This document shows positions 36,901-60,039 of a stretch of 64,000 nucleotides of DNA, one piece after another. Under the pieces are notes generated by a model. That model saw only the letters and a program-made list of their open reading frames with translations. It was not told where the DNA came from and did no database searches. The position numbers and the translations under genes are program-made. How positions within the stretch are numbered: the stretch's first letter is position 1; each line of letters starts with the position of its first letter. This stretch comes from Ascaris suum (Eukaryota; Nematoda; Chromadorea; Rhabditida; Ascarididae). The DNA lies in NCBI GenBank assembly GCA_013433145.1, contig CM024181.1:1240001-1304000 (forward strand), read 5' to 3'.

Positions 36901-37860
36901 AGTTGCTTTTAAAGCAATATAAAGAATAAATAAATAAATCTGTAAAAATGTAAAGAATTAAGTAAATAAAAATTACAAAAAATACAATATGCGGGTAATA
37001 AAACATAATATAGGCCTGTAAATATACTCGTACTTCTGCACGCTTATATAAGGCACTTAATTTAGTACACTACATGTAGTAGCCATATTCAATGAAATGC
37101 TGATTAAAAAGATATTTCGAGCAATCTAAAGTATTTTTTTTTGTTAGAGAGGATCTGTTTTTCATAGTATAAGAACTTCCGCTTTAACTCTAAATTGAGA
37201 ACTTTTGTAGACTTATTGGAAAGCATATATTGTTGCACCACTATTCATTCAATTCAAGTGATATCATATCGAAGAACTGGCGCCATGAAAGGCATTGATA
37301 AGTCAACTGAGTATTTGATGTTTTTGAGTATTTGATGCGGAAATTAATTCAACTTCAGCACTAATCTATTCGTGACAGTTGCATAATTTTGTCGTATATA
37401 TTAAAACTTCATATAAATATCTATATGGATGAGCCTAAAATATTTCATCGACGATATCAACAACAAGAAATTAATTAATCAGTCTTATAAGATTGGAAAC
37501 GCTTATATCAATCTAGACTTTCGAAAATTTCAAATTAAGATCAACCGATCTATTCGTTCAAATGAATAAATCCCGCAGTTTAGGTCATTAATATTCCACC
37601 ATGTGCAAGCGTTTGCTTATCGCCTCTCGCTTCACCAAAGGCAAATTCCCTCTACGGATGCTCGCATCTCAGTTCACTTTTATTTGTTAGTTAGACCTTA
37701 GCGGCAAGTCTGAGGTCCTTAAAAACTCGAGATCTCCAGCTAAATAGTTCTTTATTTCTAATTTTCTTAGAGGCCATGTTTAGTTGAATGCTCACCAATA
37801 GAAACGTTATATTCCCTAAGATGGCGCGTAATGCAAATGTATGATACGTATCTCTGCTTT
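33930..37860. other. AT-rich stretch without supported gene
   Basis: At 35852-36109 two plus-strand frames and one minus-strand frame are open together, so none can be preferred. An acceptor- and donor-flanked minus-strand stretch near 34290-34350 is also ambiguous. The rest is featureless. Confidence 0.4.
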
Positions 37861-37878
37861 TTGTTGCGAAGTAATTAA

Positions 37879-38064
37879 ATGCCATTCAATGAAAACGAAA
37901 TGGAATACATTGAAATTCTACGTGATTGTCGAAGCAAAGATCTTTGCAAAATTCGTCTGCGCAATCGAGCGAATGCTTTCTACATATTCTCCCACGTTGT
38001 CCTGAATCCACCAGACGGAAGCGTCTGTATCAAAGCTATTTCCAGCTCCTTCACCAGTATTTAA
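37879..38064 (+). CDS. short open frame convergent to RPL15, doubtful
   Basis: A 61-codon frame starting MPFNENEMEYIEILRDCRSK has a charged, protein-like first half, then drifts into Pro/Ser-rich sequence. It ends about 310 bp from the RPL15 stop on the opposite strand. No domain, splice partner or poly(A) signal supports it. It could be the last exon of an unseen gene or chance. Confidence 0.2.
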   Translation: MPFNENEMEYIEILRDCRSKDLCKIRLRNRANAFYIFSHVVLNPPDGSVCIKAISSSFTSI

Positions 38065-38273
38065 ACCTATTCACTTTCGTCACGTCCAAGAGCTTTTTTA
38101 CGAGGAATACCAAAGATGGTATGCTTCCTACTACCTAGTATTCCGTCCTCGTCACCCTTCACTTTTGTACAAAAACCTCACAATTGCGACCATCCTACCC
38201 CATAAACCTCAGTCCTGATTTCCACAACTGTATTGCTAGAGCATGAACAGCGTACCGAGCTCAACAAAGAAGA

Positions 38274-38279
38274 TTTATT
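38274..38279 (-). terminator. poly(A) signal of RPL15
   Basis: AATAAA on the minus strand (tttatt on plus), 94 nt after the stop codon. The plus-strand C-over-G bias of the unit fades out about 150-250 bp beyond it. Confidence 0.65.
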
Positions 38280-38372
38280 GTACACGTCCATCCAACATGA
38301 ACATACTCTCCACGATCCATCACAACACAACAACTTTCTAACGAGTAAACAACGAAGAACAGCGATATAGAG

Positions 38373-41300
38373 TTAGCGCTTGCGACGAAGTGAAAGCGTG
38401 TTGCGACGCAGCCAATTCTTTCTACGCGATCCGCCCTTGGTGGCTGCATGTCTGTGGCCCTTACCTAGACCACGACTCTTGCGACCCGCAGACGTGAGAC
38501 CACGAAGTTCACGGTGCTTATGTACCGGCTTAGTAATCCATTGCGTGTCCGCGTGACGCCGAATTGCCTTCAAGAACATTGCGTTACACAAACCTTTATT
38601 AAACACTGTATACGTTGGTTTACAATATACTAGAATGCAACCACCATTCTACTGCCGTAAGGCCATATGTGGAAAAATGGAAACGAAGCAAATCACTCCT
38701 ACTCACCTGAAAAGAGCAATTTGGAAGACAGCCAAGATTAGAGACTTTCGCTGCGTACATGAGCAAAACCAACAAGTAAAAATGAAGTTATGAGGCCAAG
38801 GGCCACGAGCGTTGCGCAACATTTGCCAAAATGAAGGAGAAAACTCTACAAACAGGGATAGGACGTATGACAAAGGAACTGTTGTACCCTCGCCGTCCCT
38901 TCCATTTCCTCAGCAGAAGCCTTTCCATTCTCCCTTCCTGCCGCTCCCCTCCGGCTCTCCATCAAAATGCAATGTATACGATCTGAGGTTACACTGTCTG
39001 ACCAGCAGGCACAAAAAAGGCACTCTCAAAAACGTATTTGTTCGGTGACTTCAACCCACAATCTGAATTATTAACAACACTCAGACAACGATGAAGAAAT
39101 CCGAGAAAAATAGCTTTCTTCGCCGAAAAAGTTTCACGCAAAGAACCTGTTCGACGAAAGCGAAATAAAAGAAAAGCGGAATCGAGATAAAATTAAACGA
39201 TCATCCGTGTCACATCTCAAGTGGTACCAATATCCCGATCTCTCTAAAAAACTCCATCCCTCTTCACCATTAAGGATAGTTACCGCGAAAGCAACTCGAA
39301 CATAAGACTGCCCATATAGTTTCAAAGAGAAAAAAAAGATCATTACCATCCACCGCGTCATTCCTGTATTAAACGTTTTCCACACATGTTTGCAAATGTA
39401 CTTCACTTCGGCATATCCAGTGACAACATAGCTCAGTAAAGAATCACTTCTCTCACAAACCGACCATCATCGCCTTGCTTCCGTCCCTCTAAGCCTCCCT
39501 ATTTGGAAGCAATGCATGAAGAAAGTAATCATCTCTGTCAACTTTAGACAACATTTATCTGCTAATCGAAGAAATCCATAAATCCCTTCAAGATTACCTC
39601 AGAACTAGAAAAATCACTTCCCCAACACAATACCACAGCACTGACACCGCAATAGTTCACTCATTTGCGTTCACTGTACATTAGAATTTAAACCGAACCT
39701 TATGCGCAGGGTCGATGAGGATTACTTCGTAGAATTTGTATGTGGAATCTTGTCCCACCCAGTAAGAGTTCAAAACACGAAGTCCCCCACACCGTCGACC
39801 AACGCGTTCCTGCAAACTTGTTGATTTCATCCGGGTGCAATGAACCATTAATTGAACAAAGGAAAATACTACAACAAACTGCAGTGATCCATAATATGCC
39901 TATGCCAATATATGTAATGTGGAAATCGGCTTTGAGTAACTCAAAGATTTTTGAAAAAAAAACACCCTGCACTGATAGAATACGATTACTTTCTTAAGTG
40001 AAAAATTCCCGGGCAAATTTGTTGTGCCTAACATCTCCTTGGCGCGAGTTAAAATACCTCCGTTGCCGACGACCTCAACTTAGTCAACACATGCGTCTTT
40101 ACCCATGATTACCAATAATAATCAAAGTTACCCATAACAAAACGTCTCGAAAGATATGTCACGTACCTCAGCAATAGACTGCTTGTTGCGGACGAACTTC
40201 AACTGGTTAACACCATGGTTTTTGGGTTTGCCGTATGTCTGACCCTTGACAACATGGCGCTTACGTCCACCTCGGCGTACTCGCACACGATATATAACGA
40301 AGCCTGAAAACGTTATTGCACCAATTATCGCCCGGCCAGGTTTCAATTTCTTTTCGGCTCTTAGCAAAACCAGAAAAAAAAGAGGAATACACTGACGTGC
40401 AATTTAAAAGTATACTTCCGGCAATCACTTTCATCTAAGCGCACCCTCTCTTTCTCTCCTCTAGTCCAGTCATATCATCCTAAAAGTCCCATATCTGCGA
40501 AAATTCCATCCTTTATAGGGATGTTTCCGCTATTTGCATTCAATAAATCCGGCAAAAAGACTCAAAACTGCACGACGGGTGATGATGCCTATCACTGCTG
40601 CACCTGCAACGCAACTGACATTGCAAAATTAGCAGTGGAAGTCTCCCCAAGTATAAATAAAATAGATCTTTGATGTTAACTCTGTATTTCACACCTTATG
40701 TTCATTTGACCTTTTTGCGCTCCCATTACCTCCGAAAATATTTCCCACCTACTGCCCTATATTCATTCACCTCTAAAAAGCTTTTCACCTCTTCAAGATC
40801 TGCAAGAATGCTTGTATATTTGCATAGGCTACTTCATCCTCTTCATATGTACCACAAACTAATAATCAATTTCTTTCAACAAGTACGCATAAATAAAGCT
40901 ATTAAAAACACCGAAATATTTTTACTCCTTAAAACAACACAGTTTCGTAAACAGGGCTGCAAGAAACTCTTTATTTCGGTAGGTATCTGCTTAAAAGCTG
41001 AGAGCACCAATAGATTCATAGACTAAAAGAATTGATCTCGAGATTATGGTACCGACTGTCGGCGCCCATATTTTTCCCTCTTTTATCGACCCTCACCCTT
41101 CCCACAGAATTTCTATTCCTGTATAAGCTAAAGCGTAGTATTTACAACTATGAGTATTTCAGAATTTCTAAAAAAAAAGGATATACCCTGCTTCGCACGG
41201 TAACCCAGACGACGAGCTTTTTCAGGTCGTGTGGGTCGTGAAACACGATGAACGGCCGATAGCTGACGATATTGCCAGCAGCGAACTCGTAGCAAATAAC

Positions 41301-42417
41301 GCATTACCTTAATCAATCGCACAATTATCCGAAATAAACAGTTTCAAATATGAATAAATATTATGTAGTGCTCATGTCATATTTCATAAAATGAAGAGGA
41401 TGAAAACTATCGAAATGCCAGAAAGTTCCCACACAGTGGTACCATCCCTCAGCATAAACGACTTCCGAAATTTGCATATCTTATGTCTGATATTAAAATG
41501 GGCTTTATCAAAACAAAGAAACTAGGTTTCTTAAAACAGTATGATTGGGAAGGCTACATCTTCGCCACATACCGAGTAACTGAGGAAGATGGAAGTGAGA
41601 GAGAAGACAGAGGTAGAGGTTATAGCTTGATATTAAGGCCATTAAAGGTATGACAATAACTATCTCCTTGACGATGAAAATCGATAAATACCCGCAAGAA
41701 AAAGATCTCTTCGCAACTCGGCGGAGCCGCGGGTGAATCCGCACCACATAGGAGCAAAACGATGCCAATGACGCATTTTAGGACCTCATTATTGCATGAC
41801 AATTGAAATGAGTACCTTCATAAAGTCCTGACGTTCCCAAAGATAGATTTCATGACACTTTAGTGTACTACACATCTCGCAACTCTGTTTATAATCCTTG
41901 TGTTTGCTTCAATCATTACGCGTAAAAGGAGAAAATTCTAATCAATGGTTATATGGTTATATGGTGGTAAACTAAATCAGGTCACGTGATTAGCTTCGAC
42001 CCACGTGAGGTGAGGTTTACTCACCTCTAACCCGCAAAGCTTTAGACATGATCTCAGTCGCAACTGAGGTGACACTCAATTCGGATTCAGAGGCAGCTAT
42101 CAGAACTCTTCGACCAGGAAAACCAAGGTGCCATGCATGTCAGGAAAGTAATTTGTACTTGCAAACGAAAGAGAGAAGAAACGTCTTCGGCGAATTAATT
42201 GCATGAAAACATGAACAACGAAAAGCACTGAACACGTCTATATACTTGCACTCTTCTTCCGTGGTATCCTTCCTCCTCACCTCTCCTTCACCTTTCACTC
42301 CCCAACCCACGGCCCTCCTGCTCACCTCCACAAGTAACACCTAAACAGTAAGCGTACGAAACAAACCTCCGACTGTTTTTTACGCCATATTTCTTGCATG
42401 TATTTATAGGCTCCCAT
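38373..42417 (-). CDS. rpl-15: 60S ribosomal protein L15 (eL15), five exons, 204 aa
   Basis: Structural protein of the large cytoplasmic ribosomal subunit. Exons on the minus strand: 42417-42367, 41307-41187, 40303-40167, 39809-39699, 38567-38373, all phases consistent. The 204 residues match the usual metazoan length. Hallmarks in order: [17 protein letters not shown] at the N-terminus, [56 protein letters not shown], and [20 protein letters not shown] near the C-terminus. The start codon is 6 nt after a TTTTTTTTCAG acceptor, which suggests SL trans-splicing; a promoter-like segment lies about 0.9 kb upstream. The last residues (NTLSLRRKR) differ from the vertebrate HRYR-type end. Intron 1 (about 1.06 kb) contains minor coding-like sequence that I did not accept. 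Confidence 0.97.
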
Positions 42418-43229
42418 GTTTGCCTGAAAAAAAGACGGATGTCATAGGTAATAAAATCAGTCATACTAGTTTCTAATAACGCTAAAAACAACGCTCGAAA
42501 CATGTCGATACAATAAACGAGTATGAAAAATAAGTAAAAACAGAAGCCTGTATTGATACCACCAATACCAGCTTCGTCCACATTGCAGTATGGGGCCGGG
42601 GGGGGGGTCACTCACTTACCTGAAATTAGGCGCAAAAAATAAGTTAGTACAGAGAAAGACTTAAGAGTGCTTAAAAATGGAAGCATGCAAATAACTCTGT
42701 CCATCGCTTTGCACTAATAGCTTGAATGGAAAAAATACAATATTGGTGGTAAGATTTTGTAAAGGAAAAAACTTTATCGTTCAAAGTAGTGGCCAAGTTC
42801 AAGCAGCAATAAATAAATGAAATAAATCAACGCATACCTTAGTGGATCACATTGTATAAATACGTTTTCATCGATTAGAAATTCAAAAGAACAGAAGTAT
42901 ACCTTAGCGGTTGGGTGGAATGAGTCTGCTGGCTGATTTCGAGACTCCCACTTCAACGTATTTTTTCTTAGAGCACATTTAGAAGTGGTCTTTTGCATTA
43001 ACAAAATACAAGCGAAATATTAATAGCAAATAAAGAACGTATATTTTATTCTACAGCCGTCTTTAAAGACAAATGAAAAACTAATACCTCTAGTCATAGA
43101 AACGAGAAAGAAGAAAATTACAAGCATTAACCTCTCACCTCAATTAAGCCTTAACCCCCTGCCATCACCTCATTCACCTCCCCCATTGTCCCTTTTCAAG
43201 AACAACACCCACCAACACCACAACAATTC

Positions 43230-43330
43230 GACTAAAGCAATGCCGCGCAAGAAACAACCATTGTTCCACCTAAAACACCAATCAGAGAGCTGACACAACA
43301 ACACCGTATTCTTCAATCATCTGAAGTTTT
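43230..43330 (-). promoter_or_regulatory. probable RPL15 promoter region
   Basis: On the minus strand this contains CTCTGATTGG, an inverted CCAAT box like the one near 7 kb, 0.8-0.9 kb upstream of the RPL15 start codon. It also marks where the strong C-over-G bias of the plus strand stops abruptly, as expected at the start of a transcription unit. No clear TATA box. Confidence 0.4.
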
Positions 43331-43339
43331 CGCTTGAAG

Positions 43340-46300
43340 AGGTTTTTTTGAATGTCGTTTAAACACTTGCAGCTATATATATTCCATAATGGGATATCTC
43401 GACGATCGTTCAAATATTTCGCACGTGAAAATTAGTGGAAGAGCGTTGTGAAGCAATTCAAATTCATTGGATTAAGCACATTTTTAGGTGAATAATAAAT
43501 AATCAAATATACTCAACAACGAATTGGCATTTCAAGGCATCTAACTGCTTGTTGAAATTTTCGGCAAAAATGCTATTTTTATGATTAGCAAAGGCGAATA
43601 AAAGAAACTTTTATAATAGAAGTATGCACTATTTATGTATATATTATCTGTTTGTTTGCCTATCTATCTTTCTCTCCAATAGTTTCAACTCGGAAATCAT
43701 TCGAAATTTGCTATACAATCATTTTCTTTGAATGAATTTCTTTAGCTGGAACATGTCTTGTTTCTCTTAAAGGGAAAATCGGGTAGTTTATGAATGGTTG
43801 AGTGGCCACAATGATTGGATTTGGCGTCGAATGAACGAACGAAGATTGATGTTGTATGCGTCAATTATGCGAAGATATTTGTGATATCGTTAGTGATGAA
43901 ATTTTTTATACCGTTAGCCGCCTTATGATATAATAGAGGGGTTGAGAGGGAGGGGGGGGGGGCAGCTAGGCTCCTAAATTCGATTCAACATTTTCTCAGT
44001 GGTGAAAACTTTCGAATTATTTGGTTGAATCATCTTCTCAATGAAATGATTATTTTTAACCGCACTTAGAAAAGTACCATAATTGAGCTCCACATTGCTC
44101 CTCCTTTATGTGAATGATGTCTCGGATTGTTTGACCAGTACTTATCAACTTTTTATTGATAATTTGAAGATTTATAGATCGATTAGCCATCGAGTGAAAT
44201 AAGCTGCTAGATCTTTTCAGATTTAAGTGAGCTTCGTTGTGATTAGGTCGTCTTGGCCAATAGTCTAACTGATGGCTGTTGGATATTATTGGCCGAAAAT
44301 ATTTGCATATTGCTTTTGTGCATAAATACCCATTGCGAATTTCCAAAGTTTTAATTCCTTATGTCAATTCCATCCAAGATTTGATAATATTTGTTGACGA
44401 ATCTATGCATTCGATGACTCATCATGAGTGGATGGCAATTGAGGCGGATTAGATTGTAAATTACATTCTACAGATATTCGAATATAGCTGCAAAGAAAAT
44501 TATGAGAAGGCATTTATTGCTTTTTGTCACTCGATTCTTGAATATGATTGCCGAGTTTGGTTGATGTTTTGTTAATTGGCAATAGAGATGCTGAAAAATG
44601 TTCAAATATCTTTCACGAGAATAAGCTTTCCGAAAAGTTTTCCGGGTCAGTTTTCTTCGAGCTTTGATTGTTTGCATATTTTCGACCTCTAAAGTATCGC
44701 TTGAATATCGCTATGCTGAGTTAGAACTCATATTGTGTTTTGAAATTCTTAACGAATGCACCGATATTGAATGTTTTCGTTCTGATCGACATAATTTATG
44801 ATAAACTCATAGCTTTGAATTATTTCCGCATATCTAAACTTAGAATTCAATTCATAATTCATTTCCTTTCTGGGTAGACAAAGTATTGAATAAATTTCTT
44901 ATTGATATCACCCAGTTAGTCGTCTTAAGCACTTCCACCTATTAAAAAAATTGATGAGTTTTTTATTTAATTGGCGTCGATTTTTTGCTGATCATAATCG
45001 CGTGCATTAATTTTTTTCTTTTTATATTCTCATATTTTCACTATTCTTTTGCTTGCGAAATAAAGATTTTACAACAACACCGAAGCTAGAAGTAAAAAAT
45101 TCACAAGGAATAATGCACCTAGTATGATTATCACTTAAGCCATCGTTAACATTGATCCGTCAAATTCGAGAGTATTTAATACATCTGAGGTGGAAAGTGG
45201 AAATGTGGAACAACTTTGCGTTCATTTCATATCCATCATCAACTTCTCATTTTAGGAGCGAAAAAAAAAGAGATAATCGTTTGTTTAAGATTTGCGTGAG
45301 TAGTTAAATCAAATAAGATGTTAAGGCATATATTCGCATTTGTGTTGTTTAGCAGCGCCATGTGAAGGATGGTTTAGTTATGTGGGTGAAACGCGACAAT
45401 GAATCTTGTGTCAGCTTATATAGTAATGATTATTCAAATCTCGATATCGAAACGTCACCTGACGTGAAATGTGATCGTGAAATAGTTGCGGTTAATTTAA
45501 GTATTGCTAATTTCTATAAGATGGATGCATGCACTTGAAAGTTGATATGAGAAGGTTAATTGTTGATACATTTTCTATCAGATCAACTTCACAACTTCAG
45601 TTTCATTGATTCCAGAGATAAAACTATCGGATCGATATCACGAACATATACTGCATAGATATTATTGTAGTACAAGTTGATAACGTGAAATTTGTGCAAA
45701 TCCCGTCGAGAGGAATTGTTTGCGGAACGATTGCGGAAAGCGGAATCGGCATGCGGAATGAAAAGTTTCATTTAAAAAAAAAATTACTAAGACATTATGC
45801 TTGTTTCAATGATTGGGTGATTTATTGTTGTGAAATTAGAAAATTGATCAACCTAATTAAGGGAAAGTGAGACGCATATTATATTAACTTATTTACTACA
45901 TTTTTTTTCATTTGTTTTTAGTAAATTGGAATTTAAATGCTTTAAAGTTTGATTGCGTAGAGGATATTATAACTAAAAAGTTTGTTCTAACCTAACTCGA
46001 TTTATTGATAATGGCATTTATTTTGTTTATTTCTACAGCAATATTTTTCATGATTTAATTCTTTCGTTACTATTGTTGAGAATTCATCGAATAAAATTCG
46101 AAAAAAGCAAATCGTTTAGAATCGGTTGGAATTTCCGCTCGAACAAATACGCATGTTGGGAAGTGAAATATTTTAAACATACTTTAAGCATTACTATTCC
46201 TGTTTGTGGTTAAATAATTGTTCACACGTCTTTTATGATTATATTGTTTGCCAATTCCTTATCACTTTCAACTCTAAAGTTAAGCTGCATAAAACACTAT

Positions 46301-46840
46301 GAAATATTGCCATATTATCAGTATAACGGTCATATTTTCTCACTTTTATCATTCTTTCTAATATTTATCACTGATGCATATAATATTTATTTCAGCATAG
46401 TTTATAATGACGAATTTTTAAAATTTATTACAGAACGTTGAAGATTTTACATCGGTCGTGATCGACGATACCGAGAAGTCAATTGTATCCAATAGTATCC
46501 TCCGCTTCCCTCTCCACGTCTTCCAACTTACTATTTCCCCCCTTAGCCTATCGTTTTTGAATTTTTTGTATTTCTTGGTGGAATTTAGTGGGTAATTTTT
46601 GAAGCGATGAATAACTAGTCGAGAGATCTTTCAAACAGAGTCGATCACATCGAGGGCCGCTTAAATAGTGAAATAATGGACAGCTATTAATTCTTTTACA
46701 ACTACGTATTCCTTTATTCTATAATTTAAAAACAACTGAAGAGCGTTGTCGCCAATTACGGTCTTTTGTTTTCATGAAAAACATTTTCCATTATTATTTG
46801 CAGTTTAGGCTACTTTCAATGCCTCAAAATACTTTTATTT
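43340..46840. other. AT-rich intergenic stretch, no supported gene
   Basis: Minus-strand frames of 96 codons (44056-44346) and 69 codons (44468-44677) are of a size expected by chance at this base composition and carry no recognised motif. A G-run of about 12 lies near 43951-43963. Confidence 0.5.
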
Positions 46841-46918
46841 ATTATCATTTATATTGTATTATTAAAAATACGTTCGAATAATAAACAGCAAAATATATAT
46901 GTACAACGTTGATGTTTC

Positions 46919-47056
<138 letters not shown>

Positions 47057-47072
47057 ATATTTTAATTACAGT

Positions 47073-56771
<9,699 letters not shown>

Positions 56772-56823
56772 ACATTTCATTTGAAACTACGAATAAACTC
56801 AAGTGATGTCGTATTTTTCTGAC

Positions 56824-56829
56824 AATAAA
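56824..56829 (+). terminator. poly(A) signal of the receptor kinase gene
   Basis: AATAAA 53 nt after the TGA. Another AATAAA at 56792-56797 is only 21 nt from the stop, so the downstream one is preferred. Confidence 0.55.
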
Positions 56830-56839
56830 ATGTTGCTAA

Positions 56840-58560
56840 ATTATTTTACGTCGATAGAAAAACAAAATACATTTGAATAATAGAATTATGGGAAAAAGTT
56901 TATACGCATGATTGTAGTCGATATTTTCAGATTATTTATTTCGATTTGGAATATTAGGTAATCAACCCGAAAATCTCGACCGTTTAATGTGCATTTGACG
57001 CTTATCGAAGATAGGTGAAGAAATGCAGCAAAAAAAAATCAACTTCCAAAAATCGATACAACCATCAACATATGTATCTCAGGTGCGGATGATGTAGGAC
57101 GCTGATGTGTTTAGGATCAACCATCAGAGAGCGTACGTTTCTGTTACCGGCTTTCAACTGTCGGCACATTTTTTTGTGTTGCGCGCTTCATGATTGTAGC
57201 TGTGGCGAATCTGCAGATGCGCGTTATATTGGCATGATTGCGAGTAGCCGAAACGAACACTTTGATAAATGAGTGTAACGATGCAGCTGTAATTTGGCTA
57301 ATAAAAAGTTATGTGAAGGAAGCGGAAACATGAACTGACTGAAGCTGACCTCAGCATCCACCTGAGTCTGCTGTCGCTAACTTACAATACTCCAAATGAA
57401 ACATTGAGGTATTGTAATGGATTTCAATATCTCTTTTGATACCACTGAGCAATACGAGGAGCACATATTCTCACGTTTGTGTGGTTGCACGTCGACCATT
57501 GTAACCAGGACGGTTCTCGACCTCAGAGGCTCTGATGAATATGCGATGGAGAGAGAAGCTAGAGAGTGATAACCACCTTGTCTGATGATCCTTTTCGTAT
57601 TATCAATTGCTCCGTTGAGTACACATGTGGGGTTTCTCTGGAAGTTAATTATTTTGTCCCTTCGACCGTAGAGGCTGCTACCGTACAACTGTAGGATGTA
57701 AATTGTCCTTCCAGTTTCTAATGCATTGTTTGAGCTGAGTTGAGTCTTGATATCAAAATCTATTTATTAGCACAATGAACGGCTAGCACTGAATCTCATT
57801 GTATTTTCTCTTATACATTATTTACTAGGCGAAATGGCATAGCTATGCATTATCTTTGCTATACGATGGCTTCCTTCTTGTAACATGCACCTATTATATT
57901 GCAATTTGCTATTGTTTGAATAGAAACCGACCTTTTGCAACTTGACGTAATAAACACTTGCAATTTGCAATTTGCAACCTACAACTTCTTCTTTTGCAAA
58001 AGTTTACTCGACAATCTACAAAGAAGCGAATTTGAATTTATAGCGTAAGCAGCAAGCATGCCACAGGTGCATGCAATTTGCATAATTGTCGTGAATCCTG
58101 CTTCCTGCGCAACAGGCTTATATCGAATGCATTTGTGTGATCGAATCTGGTCTAGGTGGTGTGTTGTTGTTGGCGTTCTGTGCCAATGGCTGCACCTCAA
58201 TTTACTACACTGCAAGTGAGTCCACTACCTTGTTACCGATAGATGCATTTCCTTTCAGCAATAATGCTTCTGCAAAACTTTTTCGAAGTTTTTGCTCGTA
58301 TATTTCGGACATCGTCTTTATATCCGTTTTTTTTTTTGTGACGTCTCTCTCTCTTTTTTTTTTTGAACAATCAGAGAAGTAACTGGAAGGTAAAGTCTGG
58401 TAAATATTACTTGCGACTGGTTTAAATTTATACCGATTAATCGTCGTCTATGGACACCGAACGTGTTCGGATATCGGGCAAAAAGCAACTTTTTCCTAGG
58501 TTTTATACAGTTCATAGGGCATAGCTTTGCAAGCGCATGTCAAGCACTGTTTCGTCACTT
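56840..58560. other. intergenic stretch, no supported gene
   Basis: Moderately GC-richer sequence at 57060-57760 contains a 103-codon minus-strand frame (57377-57688) with balanced codons but no recognised domain. A possible plus-strand exon at 58112-58215 (hydrophobic, donor gtgagt) does not fit the phase of the downstream gene. Neither is called. Confidence 0.4.
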
Positions 58561-58569
58561 TTTTTCTAG

Positions 58570-59940
58570 ATGAGAAGGATGAAGGAAGAGGGATATCTCG
58601 CTAGCATATATCTTTTTGGGTGCGTTCATTTGTAGAGGTCTCTAACAAAGGTGATCCTTTCTCAGCGTACTCTCGATCCAACGACTATAATAACCTCATC
58701 GACTGATCTAAGCCGTTGATCGACTTGCATCTTCGTCGTGTACATAGCATTCAGAGTTTTGTTGTACTTCCCAATCAAAATGTGCTCTTCTTAGTTCCAC
58801 TAACTAGGCATAGCAGAATTGTACTTCTCTTCATCATCAGCAACATTCACTACGAAACCACTATTTTCTTAAGTCTGGGATGCAGTGTTGTTATCGCATT
58901 TTATGGGATTTTGCGGAGTGTCATTTCATTTTTAATATGCACCCTCCTCCCCTCCTCTCCGCTCTCACCCCACTCCTCCCATCCTTTCTTTCCCACTTCT
59001 ACCTTACCCGAGAGGTTGCCTTATCGAAGAGCCAAAGCTTGGAGTTAAAAATACTGGAAAACAATTGCAGATTGCTCTCATAATCGCGGGTTGCATATTG
59101 ATGGCTGCTGGAGTTGCAACTTTCTCTGGAACCTTCATTGCTGAAAGGGTTTGCCATTTGTTTTCTCCGTTCTTCATGAGCTACTCACTCTGCTCTTGAG
59201 TTCCCTCATTGTTTCTGTATACCGCTTTCAGACTACTAATCGTTGACCGTTTCAGACTATTGATCGTTGAGCATGACCGGTTCGGGTGAAGCTTAGAACT
59301 AGTCGTTTAGAGCTGATCGAAGATGAATCATCTCATACAATATCATACCTCCTAGTCATCGTTGCTTTACGTTCTGAGGTATGGAATAAATGAGTATTTG
59401 TTCAACACCTGGAGTGCATTTTGTATGCAGGAGATGCAATGGATCAGAAAGGCACTTTATAGTTTAAAAAAGTCTTCTTGATAGCAAAAATGATGTGGTT
59501 TGTTTTTACCATAGTATTTAAATCAGCGGGGATAACAATAAAATGCTCTCTATATATAAAACAGGTGTCACTAGGTGTTTCAGGTGTAACGACACACCTG
59601 ACACCCTAAGGATTTGCTTAAATATGGACAAAAATTATTGGTATATTGCGTCTTTGAGAAGGATGGAGCAATTCTGAAACGAATGAAAATCCCCTTTCCT
59701 ATTCACTTGTCGATTGTTAGTAGAAATTGGCGAAAAAATAATATGACAGAAGTTTTTTAGAAAATTCGTGAGAAGATACGTCAGACGATTCTACTGTTAC
59801 GTGACGATCAGCTAGAAGAGCCTAGATGTGAGGCAAAAGCAGTGCTATTAGGGGTTGGAAGGCCCGGTGAATGGAAGGATTATTTCACTCGAGATGATAA
59901 AGCATTCGTACAACCGGATTCCTCCTCATCGTCGATTTGA
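58570..59940 (+). CDS. small predicted membrane protein, four-exon model, about 113 aa
   Basis: Not recognised. The last two exons are the best supported: 59071-59148 (acceptor acaattgcag, donor gtttgc) encodes a hydrophobic helix, LIIAGCILMAAGVATFSGTF. Exon 59761-59940 (acceptor gttttttag) encodes 59 charged residues, from KIREKIRQTILLLRDDQLEE to a PDSSSSSI C-terminus before TGA. A phase-consistent start is 58570-58619, an ATG directly after ctttttttctag (trans-splice type), beginning MRRMKEEGYLASIYLF. It is joined through 58886-58919 (donor gtcatt, weak), which would add a second hydrophobic segment. That predicts a two-helix membrane hairpin with a basic then acidic cytosolic tail. An AATAAA lies at 60029-60034. 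Exons 1-2 are tentative, exons 3-4 fairly likely. Confidence 0.45.
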
Positions 59941-60028
59941 GTCGATTCATCATAACCGAGCAATTTTCGTTGCACTTAAATGTATTCAATCTATTTATAT
60001 GTTGTTCCCATATATATTCCAAGAGGTA

Positions 60029-60034
60029 AATAAA
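60029..60034 (+). terminator. poly(A) signal of the small membrane protein gene
   Basis: AATAAA 89 nt after the TGA at 59940. Confidence 0.45.
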
Positions 60035-60039
60035 CTTTT

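Noticed and set aside
41508..42060. Nested gene in RPL15 intron 1: a signal-peptide-like frame at 41802-41620 and a short exon MSKALRVRG with donor gtgagt near 42050
   Set aside because: Pieces do not join in phase, no partner exon or poly(A) signal, and frames of this size are expected by chance.
42774..43004. Minus-strand frame upstream of RPL15 with two donor-like sites
   Set aside because: It could be a 5' exon, but RPL15 already has its own start directly after a trans-splice acceptor, and the frame has no recognisable motif.
58112..58215. Hydrophobic exon candidate upstream of the small membrane protein
   Set aside because: Its phase does not connect to any downstream exon, and a second frame plus a minus-strand frame are equally open.
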